DNA of 42,325 nt from Firmicutes bacterium UBA4916 (GTDB taxonomy: Bacteria; Bacillota; Clostridia; Tissierellales; Tepidimicrobiaceae), in assembly GCA_002398845.1 (NCBI GenBank), contig DHBY01000022.1:1-42325 (forward strand), read 5' to 3'. The notes below the pieces were generated by a model. The model saw only the letters and a list, made by a program, of their open reading frames with translations, was not told the origin of the DNA and searched no databases. Shown in pieces: positions 32,083-40,911 of this stretch (positions are counted from its first letter, which is position 1; each line of letters begins with the position of its first letter). A program made the position numbers and the translations under genes.

Positions 32083-32516
32083 CCTTTGTGTTTTACTCTT
32101 TTAATAGAACTTGACAAAGAGGTGGAAACTATGATTCCTATAGAAATAGCAGCTGCTATAAAGAAGGTTTCAGTGCCTTTATTTGCTGCAGTATAAAAGT
32201 CTTTTTCCACTAAAGCCAACATAGTATAATACATACCAGCACCGGGTACTAATGGAACTATTCCAGGTATAATATATACGGTTGCTGGTTTTTTATAATA
32301 TCTTGCTAATAGTTCCCCAAGTATCCCTACTACTATGGCAGCAAAAAATGTTCCAGCTACATGGCTTTCAAAATACATAGAACTAATATAAAAAGTAACC
32401 CATCCCGAAGCACCTGCAATACCAGATTTAATAATTGAACCCTTGGGAATACTAAATAATACTGCAAATCCAATTGTGGATAAAAAAGAAAATATAAATT
32501 GCTTTATAATAACCAT
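32079..32516 (-). CDS. ThrE-type exporter small subunit (DUF3815 half)
   Basis: This 145-aa membrane protein has four or five hydrophobic helices. It matches the C-terminal half of the ThrE threonine/serine exporter (DUF3815 part), with a Gly/Pro-rich segment near the middle (YIIPGIVPLVPGAGMYY shown in part). In this organism the ThrE protein is split in two; the larger half lies directly upstream on the same strand with a one-base overlap, as is common in Firmicutes. Export of threonine/serine or other small molecules is inferred from family only. It reads on the minus strand toward csoR. Confidence 0.85.
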   Translation of the reverse strand: MVIIKQFIFSFLSTIGFAVLFSIPKGSIIKSGIAGASGWVTFYISSMYFESHVAGTFFAAIVVGILGELLARYYKKPATVYIIPGIVPLVPGAGMYYTMLALVEKDFYTAANKGTETFFIAAAISIGIIVSTSLSSSIKRVKHKG

Positions 32517-33301
32517 TAAATCATCCCCTTGAAATAAACATTTAATACAATTCCTACTCCAAAAGCAATGGCTAAAGCTGAAAATATGGCTTCCATGCCT
32601 CTAGAAAGTCCAGATATAAAATCCCCAGAGATAGTATCCCTTATAGCATTAGTAATAGCAACCCCAGGTACTAAGGACATAATAGAAGCTATAATGATTA
32701 TATCCATGTTTTCTCCTATTCCAAGTTTTGTTGCTAATATAGATAAAGTTGAAGCTAATACTGCCCCGATAAAGTTATTAACAAAAAAGATCATCTTGTA
32801 TTTATCAATTCTATTTACTGATATCAATACAATTAAACTAACTAAATAACTAGATATAAAATCTAAAAAAGTTCCACCAAAAAGAAGGGAAAAAAAAGCA
32901 CAAGCCAGACTACCAAATAAAGTTTTAATCCATGAACTGTAATTATTAACTTTGTTTATTTTTTTCAACTTTTCTAATCCTTTACTTATGGACATATCAG
33001 AATTTACAAACTCCCTTGAAAATTCATTTACTAGATTTATTTTATTTAAATCAATTTTAATAGATTTGATTCTAATTAGATAGGTCATCATCTCTCCTTG
33101 ATATTCAAGGGAAACAAAAATACCCGTAGTTGTTACAAAAGCATCAGCATATTTAATGTTCATCCTTGATTTACATATCCTTTCAATAGTGTCTTCAACT
33201 CTATAGGTTTCAGCTCCGTTTTTCAACATAATTTCGCCAGCTAAAGCAGATAATAAAAGAATTTTTTTTGCTTCTGATTTATTATTTTCATTAAAATCCA
33301 T
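32516..33301 (-). CDS. ThrE-type exporter large subunit (DUF1212 half)
   Basis: This 261-aa protein has a soluble N-terminal part (about 1-115, with LLSALAGEIMLKNGAETYRVEDTI shown in part) followed by five or so membrane helices, the DUF1212 half of ThrE. The signature GAETYRVEDTIERI near 30-43 and the later SLVPGVAITNAIRDTISGD (shown in part) fit. ATG 33301 on the minus strand is chosen because GAGGTG lies 6 bases ahead; GTG 33310 is inside that site. It forms an overlapping pair with the smaller subunit and diverges from glyA. Confidence 0.87.
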   Translation of the reverse strand: MDFNENNKSEAKKILLLSALAGEIMLKNGAETYRVEDTIERICKSRMNIKYADAFVTTTGIFVSLEYQGEMMTYLIRIKSIKIDLNKINLVNEFSREFVNSDMSISKGLEKLKKINKVNNYSSWIKTLFGSLACAFFSLLFGGTFLDFISSYLVSLIVLISVNRIDKYKMIFFVNNFIGAVLASTLSILATKLGIGENMDIIIIASIMSLVPGVAITNAIRDTISGDFISGLSRGMEAIFSALAIAFGVGIVLNVYFKGMI

Positions 33302-33457
33302 GGTTTTCACCTCATAAATATTAATAATGTTGTAAATACTAAAGAATAATTATATAATAAGTTTGCAAGGAAAAAGATTTTGTATTATTATATTATAGTA
33401 TTATTCTATAATTTATCAATGAATTATATTATAACAAAAAGAGGGGGATTTAACGTA

Positions 33458-34690
33458 ATGGATTTTGAAAATTTGAAAAAATATGATCCTGAAGTAATGA
33501 ACATAATTGAAAAAGAAACAAATAGACAAAGAGAGCATATAGAATTAATCGCCTCTGAAAACTTTGTAACACCACAGGTAATGGAAGCTATGGGAAGCCA
33601 ATTGACTAATAAATATGCTGAAGGTTATCCTGGCAAAAGATACTATGGCGGTTGTGAGTATGTTGATATGGTAGAGGATTTGGCTAGGAATAGATTGAAA
33701 AAATTATTTGGTGCAGAACATGCAAATGTTCAACCTCACTCAGGTTCCAATGCAAACTTAGGGGTATATTTTGCCGTATTAAAACCTGGAGATAAGGTTT
33801 TAGGAATGAACTTATCTCAAGGTGGGCATTTAACCCATGGTAGCCCAGTAAATATATCAGGCACTTATTTCAATTTTGCGGCTTATGGTGTTGATAAAGA
33901 AACTGAAACCATTGATTATGATAAAGTAAGAGAAATAGCAATAAAAGAACAACCAAAGTTGATAGTAGCAGGAGCAAGTGCTTATCCAAGAATAATAGAC
34001 TTTGCTAAGTTTAAAGAGATAGCAGATGAAGTGGGAGCTTATCTAATGGTAGACATGGCTCATATTGCAGGATTAGTTGCAGCAGGTCTTCACCCAAGTC
34101 CAGTTCCTTATGCTGATTTTGTTACAACTACTACTCATAAGACTTTAAGAGGTCCTAGAGGTGGAGCAATTCTTTGTAAAGAAAAATATGCTAAAAAGAT
34201 TGACAAAGCAATATTCCCAGGAATCCAAGGTGGACCATTAATGCATGTAATTGCTGCCAAGGCAGTAAGTTTTGGTGAAGCATTGCAAGATGATTTTAAA
34301 GTTTATCAAAATCAAATTGTAAAGAATGCAAAAGCTTTAGCAGATAGCTTAATGGAAAAAGGTTTTAGATTGGTATCCGGTGGAACAGACAATCATTTAA
34401 TTTTATTAGATGTAAGGAATAGAGGATTGACTGGTAAGAAAGCTGAAGATTTATTAGAAGCAGTAAATGTTACTACTAATAAAAATACCATTCCATTTGA
34501 CCCTGAAAGTCCATTTATTACTAGTGGTATAAGAATAGGAACTCCAGCTGTTACCACTAGAGGAATGAAGGAAGCAGAAATGAAGGAAATTGCAGAAATA
34601 ATGGATTTAGCTTTAGATGAAAACAATGATAGAGAAGAAGTCAAAGGAAAAGTATTAGAACTTTGCAGTAGATTTCCACTATATAAATAG
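33458..34690 (+). CDS. glyA: Serine hydroxymethyltransferase
   Basis: GlyA converts serine and tetrahydrofolate to glycine and methylene-THF with pyridoxal phosphate. The 410 aa match the family. Motifs include RQREHIELIASENFVTPQVM near residue 20-39, KYAEGYPGKRYYGGCEYVD (about 49-67), QPHSGSNANLGVY, MVDMAHIAGLVAAG and the PLP lysine TTTTHKTLRGPRGG near 223-236. ATG 33458 follows GAGGGGG. The open frame extends upstream to 33380, but that part is AT-rich and lies before the ribosome binding site, so it is excluded. It is divergent from the ThrE-like pair and closed by a perfect 12-bp hairpin. Confidence 0.97.
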   Translation: MDFENLKKYDPEVMNIIEKETNRQREHIELIASENFVTPQVMEAMGSQLTNKYAEGYPGKRYYGGCEYVDMVEDLARNRLKKLFGAEHANVQPHSGSNANLGVYFAVLKPGDKVLGMNLSQGGHLTHGSPVNISGTYFNFAAYGVDKETETIDYDKVREIAIKEQPKLIVAGASAYPRIIDFAKFKEIADEVGAYLMVDMAHIAGLVAAGLHPSPVPYADFVTTTTHKTLRGPRGGAILCKEKYAKKIDKAIFPGIQGGPLMHVIAAKAVSFGEALQDDFKVYQNQIVKNAKALADSLMEKGFRLVSGGTDNHLILLDVRNRGLTGKKAEDLLEAVNVTTNKNTIPFDPESPFITSGIRIGTPAVTTRGMKEAEMKEIAEIMDLALDENNDREEVKGKVLELCSRFPLYK

Positions 34691-34698
34691 TTAATTGC

Positions 34699-34733
34699 AT
34701 AAGCCTACAGATTATACTGTAGGCTTATTAATA
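34699..34733 (+). terminator. Terminator after glyA
   Basis: ATAAGCCTACAG (34699-34710) pairs perfectly with CTGTAGGCTTAT (34717-34728) around loop ATTATA, followed by a short T/A-rich stretch. Confidence 0.75.
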
Positions 34734-34759
34734 TTGCTATATCTATTGATTGCCTATTT

Positions 34760-34768
34760 TGATATAAT
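34760..34768 (+). promoter_or_regulatory. Extended -10 promoter for the DUF512/der/plsY/gpsA run
   Basis: TGA-TATAAT (34760-34768) is an extended -10, 44 bases before the ATG at 34812; no good -35 is visible. It follows the glyA terminator, so it is the likely start of the next transcript. Confidence 0.5.
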
Positions 34769-34811
34769 AAAATAGACAATCAATAATAAATAATAGATGA
34801 AAGGGCATAGT

Positions 34812-36143
34812 ATGGAATTAAAAAATTTAGATGATAATAGGAACATAATAGAAAAGATTGCAAAGGATAGTATTGCCGATGAATTAGGAGTTGAATCTGG
34901 TGATATCCTAATATCTATAAATGGCAGTAAAGTTAAAGATATTATAGATTATAAATTTTTAATTTCCGATGAGTATATAGAAGTAGACATAGAAAAGGCA
35001 AACGGGGAAATATGGGAGCTTGAAATTGAAAAGGAATTTGATGAGGATTTAGGTATAGAATTTACAAATCCCCTAATTGATAAAGCTAGATCTTGCAGAA
35101 ATAAATGTATTTTTTGTTTTATAGATCAATTGCCTCCAAATATGAGAGAAACCTTATATTTTAAAGATGATGATTCAAGGCTATCATTTTTGCAGGGAAA
35201 TTTTATAACATTGACCAATATGACTAATGAAGAGATTGATCGTATAATAGCTTATAGATTGAGTCCTATCAATATTTCTGTTCATACTACTAATCCTGAC
35301 TTGAGGGTTAAGATGCTAAATAATAAGAATGCAGGAAAAATATTTTCTATACTTAAAAAATTTAAGGAAGCAAATCTCATAGTGAATTGCCAAATAGTTT
35401 TAGTTCCAGGAGTCAATGATGGAGAGGAATTAGAAAGAACGTTAAAAGATTTATCAAGCTTATATCCAAGTGTTAAATCTGTGGCAGTAGTGCCAGTAGG
35501 TGTAACTAAATATAGGGAAAAACTTCATAAGCTTAAGCCTTTTAATGAAGAAGAATCTAAAGAATTATTATCCCTTATAGCGAAAGAACAAGGCAAATTT
35601 TTAAAGGATATGGGAACTAGGTTTGTCTTTGCTTCTGATGAGTTTTATGCTATGACTAGAAAAAAATTACCCAGCTATGAAGAATATGAGGGATTTCCTC
35701 AGTTAGAAAATGGAGTAGGGCTAATGAAAGCCTTTGAATATGAGATAGATATGGAACTGAAAAGTTTAAAAGATAATATACATTTAAATAAAAAATATAT
35801 AATAGCTACAGGCACATTAGCAAAAGATTTTATGAATGGAATTATAAACAAGATAATGGGAAAAATTAAAGGCTTAGAATTAGATATAGTGCCTATAGAG
35901 AACAACTTTTTTGGGAAAACTATTACTGTATCTGGGTTAATTACTGGTCAAGATATTATTTCTAATTTAGAAGATTATAAGGATATTGATGGTATAATAA
36001 TACCAAAATCTATGTTAAGAAAATCAAGTGATGTTTTCTTAGATGATTTAACTATAGGGGATATAGAAAATAGTTTAATGGTTAAAATAATCCCAATAGA
36101 GGTTTCAGGAAAAGAATTTATTGATTTATTTAGGAAAGCATGA
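34812..36143 (+). CDS. PDZ/radical SAM/DUF512 protein
   Basis: This 443-aa protein has an N-terminal PDZ-like domain (about 12-75, with ADELGVESGDILISINGSKV shown in part). A radical SAM cluster motif follows (CRNKCIFCF, C-x3-C-x2-C, near 95-103) with QLPPNMRETLYFKDDDSRLS (shown in part), and then the DUF512 C-terminal domain, including GVNDGEELERTL and ATGTLAKDFMNGI. It matches the TIGR03279-type putative Fe-S oxidoreductase found immediately upstream of der in most clostridia. The reaction and substrate are unknown. ATG 34812 follows AAAGGG at 34800-34805; an ATG at 34797 lies ahead of that site. Confidence 0.9.
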   Translation: MELKNLDDNRNIIEKIAKDSIADELGVESGDILISINGSKVKDIIDYKFLISDEYIEVDIEKANGEIWELEIEKEFDEDLGIEFTNPLIDKARSCRNKCIFCFIDQLPPNMRETLYFKDDDSRLSFLQGNFITLTNMTNEEIDRIIAYRLSPINISVHTTNPDLRVKMLNNKNAGKIFSILKKFKEANLIVNCQIVLVPGVNDGEELERTLKDLSSLYPSVKSVAVVPVGVTKYREKLHKLKPFNEEESKELLSLIAKEQGKFLKDMGTRFVFASDEFYAMTRKKLPSYEEYEGFPQLENGVGLMKAFEYEIDMELKSLKDNIHLNKKYIIATGTLAKDFMNGIINKIMGKIKGLELDIVPIENNFFGKTITVSGLITGQDIISNLEDYKDIDGIIIPKSMLRKSSDVFLDDLTIGDIENSLMVKIIPIEVSGKEFIDLFRKA

Positions 36144-36153
36144 GGTGATAATA

Positions 36154-37470
36154 ATGGATAGACCAATTGTTTGCATAGTAGGAAGGCCTAATGTAGGAAA
36201 ATCAACATTATTTAATAGAATAGTTGGAAAGAGAATTGCCATTACAGAGGATAACCCTGGAGTGACAAGGGATAGAATTTATTCAGAAGCTGAATGGCTT
36301 AATAAGTATTTTACCTTAATAGATACGGGAGGTTTAGAGCCAGAATCTGAAGAAATAATCCCATTAAACATTAAAAGGCAAGCTGAAATGGCCATTGATA
36401 CTGCTGATGTAATATTATTTATTGTGGATGGATTAGATGGCATTACCTCGACTGATAGGGAAATTGGTACTATGCTGATGAAATCAGGAAAAGAAGTGAT
36501 TTTGGTATGTAATAAAATTGACACAAGAAAATTTTCTGATAGAGCGTTTGAATTTTATGAACTAGGTTTAGGTACACCCATGGTAATATCAGCTGAACAG
36601 GCATTAGGTATAGGAGACTTATTAGATGAAGTTATAAAACATTTTCCAGAAAACAAGGATACAGAATATGATGAAGATATTATAAAGGTAGCAGTTATAG
36701 GAAAACCAAATGTGGGAAAATCCTCTTTAATAAATAATATACTAGGGGAAGAAAGGGTTATTGTAACCAATATACCTGGGACTACAAGGGATGCAATAGA
36801 CACTTATTTTACATATGAAGATGATAGATATGTATTTATAGATACGGCAGGTCTTAGAAGGAAAAGAAGCATTTATGAAAATGTTGAAAGATATAGTGTA
36901 GTTCGTACATTATCAGCTATAGATAGATCGGATTTATGTATATTAGTAATAGATGGTACTGAAGGAGTTACAGAACAGGACACAAAAATTGCTGGATATG
37001 CACATGAAAATGGAAAGGGAATAATCATTGCAGTTAATAAATGGGATATAGTAGAAAAGGAAACTAATACCTATCTAGAATTTAAAAAAGATATTAGAAC
37101 TAAATTAGGATTTATAACTTATGCACCAATTGTATTTATTTCTGCTAAAACTGGTAAAAGGGTTGACAAACTATTTGAATTACTCAAGGTAGTTAACAAC
37201 AATTATAATCTAAGGATTAGCACTGGAGTATTAAATGATATAATAAATGAAGCAGTCATACTAAATCAGCCGCCGTCTGATAAAGGCGTTAGATTAAAGA
37301 TTTATTATGGTACTCAAGTAGCTGTTAGACCTCCAAAGTTTGTAATATTTATCAATAAAAAAGAACTTATGCATTTTTCTTATAAAAGATATTTAGAAAA
37401 TCAAATAAGGCAATATTTTGGATTCGACGGAGTACCTATTCAATTTGAATTTAGGGAAAAGGGGGATTAG
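36154..37470 (+). CDS. der: Ribosome biogenesis GTPase Der (EngA)
   Basis: Der is an essential GTPase with two tandem G domains that assists assembly of the 50S ribosomal subunit. The 438 aa match. G domain 1 has GRPNVGKSTLFN (about 9-20), DTGG (about 56-59) and NKID; G domain 2 has GKPNVGKSSLIN (about 183-194), DTAGLRRK (about 231-238) and NKWD. The C-terminal KH-like domain includes PPKFVIFINKKEL. ATG 36154 follows GAGGTGAT; an ATG at 36121 overlaps the upstream gene and is rejected. plsY follows, with its start 2 bases after the stop. Confidence 0.97.
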   Translation: MDRPIVCIVGRPNVGKSTLFNRIVGKRIAITEDNPGVTRDRIYSEAEWLNKYFTLIDTGGLEPESEEIIPLNIKRQAEMAIDTADVILFIVDGLDGITSTDREIGTMLMKSGKEVILVCNKIDTRKFSDRAFEFYELGLGTPMVISAEQALGIGDLLDEVIKHFPENKDTEYDEDIIKVAVIGKPNVGKSSLINNILGEERVIVTNIPGTTRDAIDTYFTYEDDRYVFIDTAGLRRKRSIYENVERYSVVRTLSAIDRSDLCILVIDGTEGVTEQDTKIAGYAHENGKGIIIAVNKWDIVEKETNTYLEFKKDIRTKLGFITYAPIVFISAKTGKRVDKLFELLKVVNNNYNLRISTGVLNDIINEAVILNQPPSDKGVRLKIYYGTQVAVRPPKFVIFINKKELMHFSYKRYLENQIRQYFGFDGVPIQFEFREKGD

Positions 37471-37471
37471 T

Positions 37472-38071
37472 TTGAAAGATCCATTTATTATTGGAGTTAT
37501 TTCTTATTTAATAGGTAATTTTTCATCATCGTATATTCTTGGCAAAGTATTTAGAAAAACTGATATTAGGGGTTATGGCAGTGGTAATGCTGGAGCCACT
37601 AATGCTCTGAGAGTCTTTGGTAAAAAAATTGCATTAATAGCTTTTATTTTTGATATATTAAAAGGTGTTTTAGCAGTCTATATCGGAGGCCAAATGATGG
37701 GATATACAGGGGAGTTAATAGCTGGAATATTTGTTGTCTTGGGCCATAATTGGCCTATAGTTTTAAAGTTTAAGGGAGGGAAAGGTATAGCTACATCCTT
37801 AGGCGTAATAGTATCACTACATTGGCCAACAGCCATTGTTTGTATTATAATAGGATTATTAATTATAACTAAGACCAGATATGTTTCTTTAGGTTCTATT
37901 GTTGCTGCAGCTTTAGTACCTTTAATAGGCAGTTTGATGAAAAGACCTTTTAATAAAGGTTTTTTCATAACTACTTTGATTTTAGCAGCATTAGCTATTT
38001 TTAGGCATAGAAGCAATATAAAAAGATTGATTAAGGGAAAAGAGTTTAAATTAGGACAAAAGATTGAATAG
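37472..38071 (+). CDS. plsY: Glycerol-3-phosphate acyltransferase PlsY
   Basis: PlsY transfers acyl groups from acyl phosphate to glycerol-3-phosphate, the first step of phospholipid synthesis. The 199-aa protein has five membrane helices and the conserved motifs SGNAGATNALR (about 35-45), KFKGGKGIAT (about 99-108) and a C-terminal RHRSNIKRLIKGKE. TTG 37472 follows AAGGGGG at 37459-37465; the open frame reaches back to 37418 inside der but that extension is unlikely. It sits between der and gpsA, the enzyme that makes its substrate. Confidence 0.95.
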   Translation: MKDPFIIGVISYLIGNFSSSYILGKVFRKTDIRGYGSGNAGATNALRVFGKKIALIAFIFDILKGVLAVYIGGQMMGYTGELIAGIFVVLGHNWPIVLKFKGGKGIATSLGVIVSLHWPTAIVCIIIGLLIITKTRYVSLGSIVAAALVPLIGSLMKRPFNKGFFITTLILAALAIFRHRSNIKRLIKGKEFKLGQKIE

Positions 38072-38088
38072 GTAGGTGAATCTTTATA

Positions 38089-39114
38089 ATGGCAAAAATA
38101 GGTGTAATTGGAGGAGGCAGTTGGGGGACAGCATTAGCAATTCTTCTATCAAATAATAATCATGAAGTTGATATTTGGATGAGAGATAAGCATCAGGTAG
38201 AACAAATAAGGGAATTGAAAGAAAATAAAAAGTATCTACCTGGCATAATTATTCCCGATAGAATAATGGTAACAGATGATATTTCTAGGGTTATATACAA
38301 TAAGGATTTATTAGTATTATCTGTTCCATCCCATGCAGTAAGAGGAACTTTAAATAGTTTTAAGAACCTTATAAGAGAGGACCAAGTAATACTAAATGTG
38401 GCTAAAGGTATTGAAAATGATACATTACTTAGAATTTCACAAATAGTAAAGGAAATATTACCAAATAATAAATATGCAGTATTATCTGGACCATCCCACG
38501 CAGAAGAAGTGGCTAGAAATATGCCTACCACAGTAGTATCAGCCTCAACAGAAAAGAAAACTGCAAAATATATACAGGATATTTTCATGTCCTCCTACTT
38601 TAGAGTATATACCAGCCCAGATGTAATAGGGGTAGAGCTAGGAGGTTCTTTGAAAAATGTAATAGCTTTAGGTGCTGGCATTTCTGATGGTTTAAAATAT
38701 GGAGATAATACCAAAGCTGCCCTTATGACAAGAGGAATAATCGAAATTGCAAGACTTGGAGAAAAAATGGGGGCAAATATCGCTACTTTTTCTGGACTAG
38801 CAGGTATTGGAGATTTAATTGTTACTTGTACCAGTATGCATAGTAGGAATAGGAGAGCTGGGATACTAATTGGACAAGGGCAAAGCTTAGAAGAAGCTGT
38901 TAAGTCCATAGGAATGGTAGTAGAAGGTATTAAAACTACTAAATCTACATACGAATTAGCTAAAAAAAATAATATAATAATGCCCATAACAGAAGAAATT
39001 TATGAAGTTCTCTATAGGGGAAAAGATGTTAAGAATTCTGTTGTAAACCTAATGCTTAGGGATAAGAAGCATGAAATGGAAGATGTTTTAGAAGAGCAAA
39101 TGAAGGACTGGTAA
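38089..39114 (+). CDS. gpsA: Glycerol-3-phosphate dehydrogenase (NAD(P)+)
   Basis: GpsA reduces dihydroxyacetone phosphate to glycerol-3-phosphate for lipid synthesis. The 341-aa protein has the N-terminal Rossmann motif IGVIGGGSWGTALA, the LSGPSHAEEVA segment (about 134-144), GGSLKNVIALGAGISDGL (about 185-202) with the catalytic Lys, and GLAGIGDLIVTC (about 243-254). ATG 38089 follows TAGGTG. The order der-plsY-gpsA-spoIVA is typical of clostridia. A terminator follows at 39115. Confidence 0.97.
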   Translation: MAKIGVIGGGSWGTALAILLSNNNHEVDIWMRDKHQVEQIRELKENKKYLPGIIIPDRIMVTDDISRVIYNKDLLVLSVPSHAVRGTLNSFKNLIREDQVILNVAKGIENDTLLRISQIVKEILPNNKYAVLSGPSHAEEVARNMPTTVVSASTEKKTAKYIQDIFMSSYFRVYTSPDVIGVELGGSLKNVIALGAGISDGLKYGDNTKAALMTRGIIEIARLGEKMGANIATFSGLAGIGDLIVTCTSMHSRNRRAGILIGQGQSLEEAVKSIGMVVEGIKTTKSTYELAKKNNIIMPITEEIYEVLYRGKDVKNSVVNLMLRDKKHEMEDVLEEQMKDW

Positions 39115-39145
39115 AAAACCTGCTAATCTTGGCAGGTTTTTTTTT
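39115..39145 (+). terminator. Rho-independent terminator after gpsA
   Basis: AAAACCTGC (39115-39123) pairs with GCAGGTTTT (39132-39140) around an eight-base loop, ending in a run of nine T residues. Confidence 0.93.
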
Positions 39146-39152
39146 AAGCCTG

Positions 39153-39180
39153 TCATATTACAGTCCCTTACACATATATA
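39153..39180 (+). promoter_or_regulatory. Candidate sigma-E promoter of spoIVA
   Basis: TCATATT (39153-39159) matches the sigma-E -35 pattern (KMATATT) and CATATATA (39173-39180) resembles its -10 (CATACAHT with two mismatches), at 13-base spacing. Sigma-E control of spoIVA is established in Bacillus and expected here. The -10 region is also simple TA repeat, so confidence is moderate. Confidence 0.5.
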
Positions 39181-39232
39181 TATAATGTTAAGTATTATCA
39201 TTATACAAAATGATTGTAAGGGAGGGAAAAAT

Positions 39233-40711
39233 GTGGAGAAATTTGACATATACAACGATATAGCTGAAAGAACGGATGGAGATATATATGCAGGAATTGT
39301 AGGACCGGTAAGAACTGGAAAGTCAACATTTATCAAAAGATTCATGGAACTATTAGTGTTGCCAAATATAGACAATAAATACAAAAAGGAAAGAGCAAAA
39401 GACGAATTACCCCTAAGTGGCTCAGGAAAAACAATTATGACTACAGAACCAAAATTCGTGCCTAATGAAGCTGTTGAATTAACTCTAAAAGATAATGTAA
39501 AGTTTAAGGTAAGGATGGTGGATTGTGTAGGATATTTAGTAAAGGGTGCATTGGGGCATATAGAAGATGATATACCAAGAATGGTTACTACCCCTTGGTA
39601 TGAAAAAGAAATACCTTTTGAAGAAGCAGCAGAAATTGGAACAAGAAAAGTAATAACAGATCATTCAACTATAGGAATTGTTGTAACTACTGATGGTTCA
39701 ATAACGGATATAGATAGATCTAATTATATTAAAGCTGAAGAAAGGGTAATATCTGAACTTAAAGAGTTAGAAAAACCTTTTGTTATTATATTAAATACAA
39801 AGCATCCTAATTTAGATAGTACCATTGCTCTTAGAGAAAGCTTAGAAGAAAAGTATGGAGTTTCTGTAGTGACTGTAGATTGTTTAAATATGGGTATTGA
39901 AGATGTGGAGAGGGTTTTTGAAAAACTTCTATTTGAATTTCCAGTTAAAGAAATAAATATTAATCTACCAGGTTGGATAGAAGGATTACCAAGAAATCAC
40001 TGGATAAAAACAAATTTATTTACTTCTTTAAAGGAATCTATACAAACGCTACAGAAGCTAAATGAGGTGGAAGATTCATTAGGAACCTTGAATCAACTAG
40101 ATATTATTAACAATGTAGATATAAAAGAAATTAATTTAGGAGAAGGAGTAGTAAACATAGCTTTAGTTGTTGATGATGGACTATTCTATAATGTTTTAAA
40201 TGAAATGACTGGATACAAGATAGATGGAGATTACCAATTGCTAGGCTTAATAGATAAACTGGCACAAACCAAGAAAGAGTATGATAAAATAGAAAGCGCT
40301 TTAAAAGATGCTAATGAATTTGGATATGGTTTAGTAAGCCCAGGTTTAGAAGAATTAGAGCTAGCAGAGCCAGAAATATATAGACAAGGAAATAGATTCG
40401 GAGTAAAGCTAAAGGCAAAAGCCCCATCCCTTCATATATTAAGGTGCAATATAACCACAGAGGTATCTCCATTAATAGGAACGGAAAAGCAGTCGGAGGA
40501 GTTAGTTAAATATTTCTTAAATGAGTTTGAAGAAGATCCATCTAAGATTTGGGAGTCTAACCTATTTGGTAAATCTCTGTACGATTTAGTAAATGAACAA
40601 TTACAAGGCAAACTAAACACCATGCCAGATGATGCAAGACATAAGATGAGAAGAGCTTTAGAGAGGATAATAAATGATGGCAGTGGCGGCCTAATTTGTA
40701 TCATTATTTAA
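39233..40711 (+). CDS. spoIVA: Stage IV sporulation protein A
   Basis: SpoIVA is the ATPase that polymerises on the forespore surface to form the basement layer of the spore coat. The 492 aa equal the Bacillus length. The Walker A motif GPVRTGKST lies at 24-32 with Lys30, the residue shown to be important in Bacillus. RMVDCVGYLVKGALGH (about 96-111) follows, and the C-terminal end GGLICIII matches the membrane-targeting tail. GTG 39233 follows AAGGGAGGG; an open frame back to 39185 precedes that site. The protein is intact, which says that the organism can sporulate or recently could. It is followed by a long palindromic hairpin. Confidence 0.97.
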   Translation: MEKFDIYNDIAERTDGDIYAGIVGPVRTGKSTFIKRFMELLVLPNIDNKYKKERAKDELPLSGSGKTIMTTEPKFVPNEAVELTLKDNVKFKVRMVDCVGYLVKGALGHIEDDIPRMVTTPWYEKEIPFEEAAEIGTRKVITDHSTIGIVVTTDGSITDIDRSNYIKAEERVISELKELEKPFVIILNTKHPNLDSTIALRESLEEKYGVSVVTVDCLNMGIEDVERVFEKLLFEFPVKEININLPGWIEGLPRNHWIKTNLFTSLKESIQTLQKLNEVEDSLGTLNQLDIINNVDIKEINLGEGVVNIALVVDDGLFYNVLNEMTGYKIDGDYQLLGLIDKLAQTKKEYDKIESALKDANEFGYGLVSPGLEELELAEPEIYRQGNRFGVKLKAKAPSLHILRCNITTEVSPLIGTEKQSEELVKYFLNEFEEDPSKIWESNLFGKSLYDLVNEQLQGKLNTMPDDARHKMRRALERIINDGSGGLICIII

Positions 40712-40734
40712 AATAAACAATCAGCCGTTTTTTG

Positions 40735-40784
40735 AAATGCACCCTAAAAGTTAGAAGATAAGTTTAACTTTTAGGGTGCATTTT
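40735..40784 (+). terminator. Long palindromic hairpin after spoIVA (terminator, resembles fused IS ends)
   Basis: AAATGCACCCTAAAAGTTA (40735-40753) is perfectly complementary to the sequence at 40765-40783, a 19-bp stem with an 11-base loop. It can act as a terminator for spoIVA. The arm (TGCACCCTAAAAGTTAGA) resembles the terminal inverted repeats of IS3-family elements, so the hairpin may be two IS ends left after an internal deletion, or a small MITE-like element. Confidence 0.8.
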
Positions 40785-40911
40785 GGTTAATCTTGTATAA
40801 CCAAGCTATTCCCGTGCTTTTTCAACATTAAATCAAATTGTGACAACTGCGCTGCCTTTTAAAAGAACAGTTAATAGATTAATATGAATATTGCATAAAC
40901 AGGCTATATAG
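40785..40911. other. Intergenic sequence before the transposase remnant
   Basis: Non-coding sequence between the hairpin and the transposase remnant. It holds no ribosome binding site with an ORF. It probably includes the left end of the degraded element, but I cannot define a terminal repeat. Confidence 0.4.

Noticed and set aside
33380..33457. N-terminal extension of glyA by 26 codons
   Set aside because: It precedes the GAGGGGG ribosome site and adds hydrophobic residues not found in GlyA; the family start is ATG 33458.
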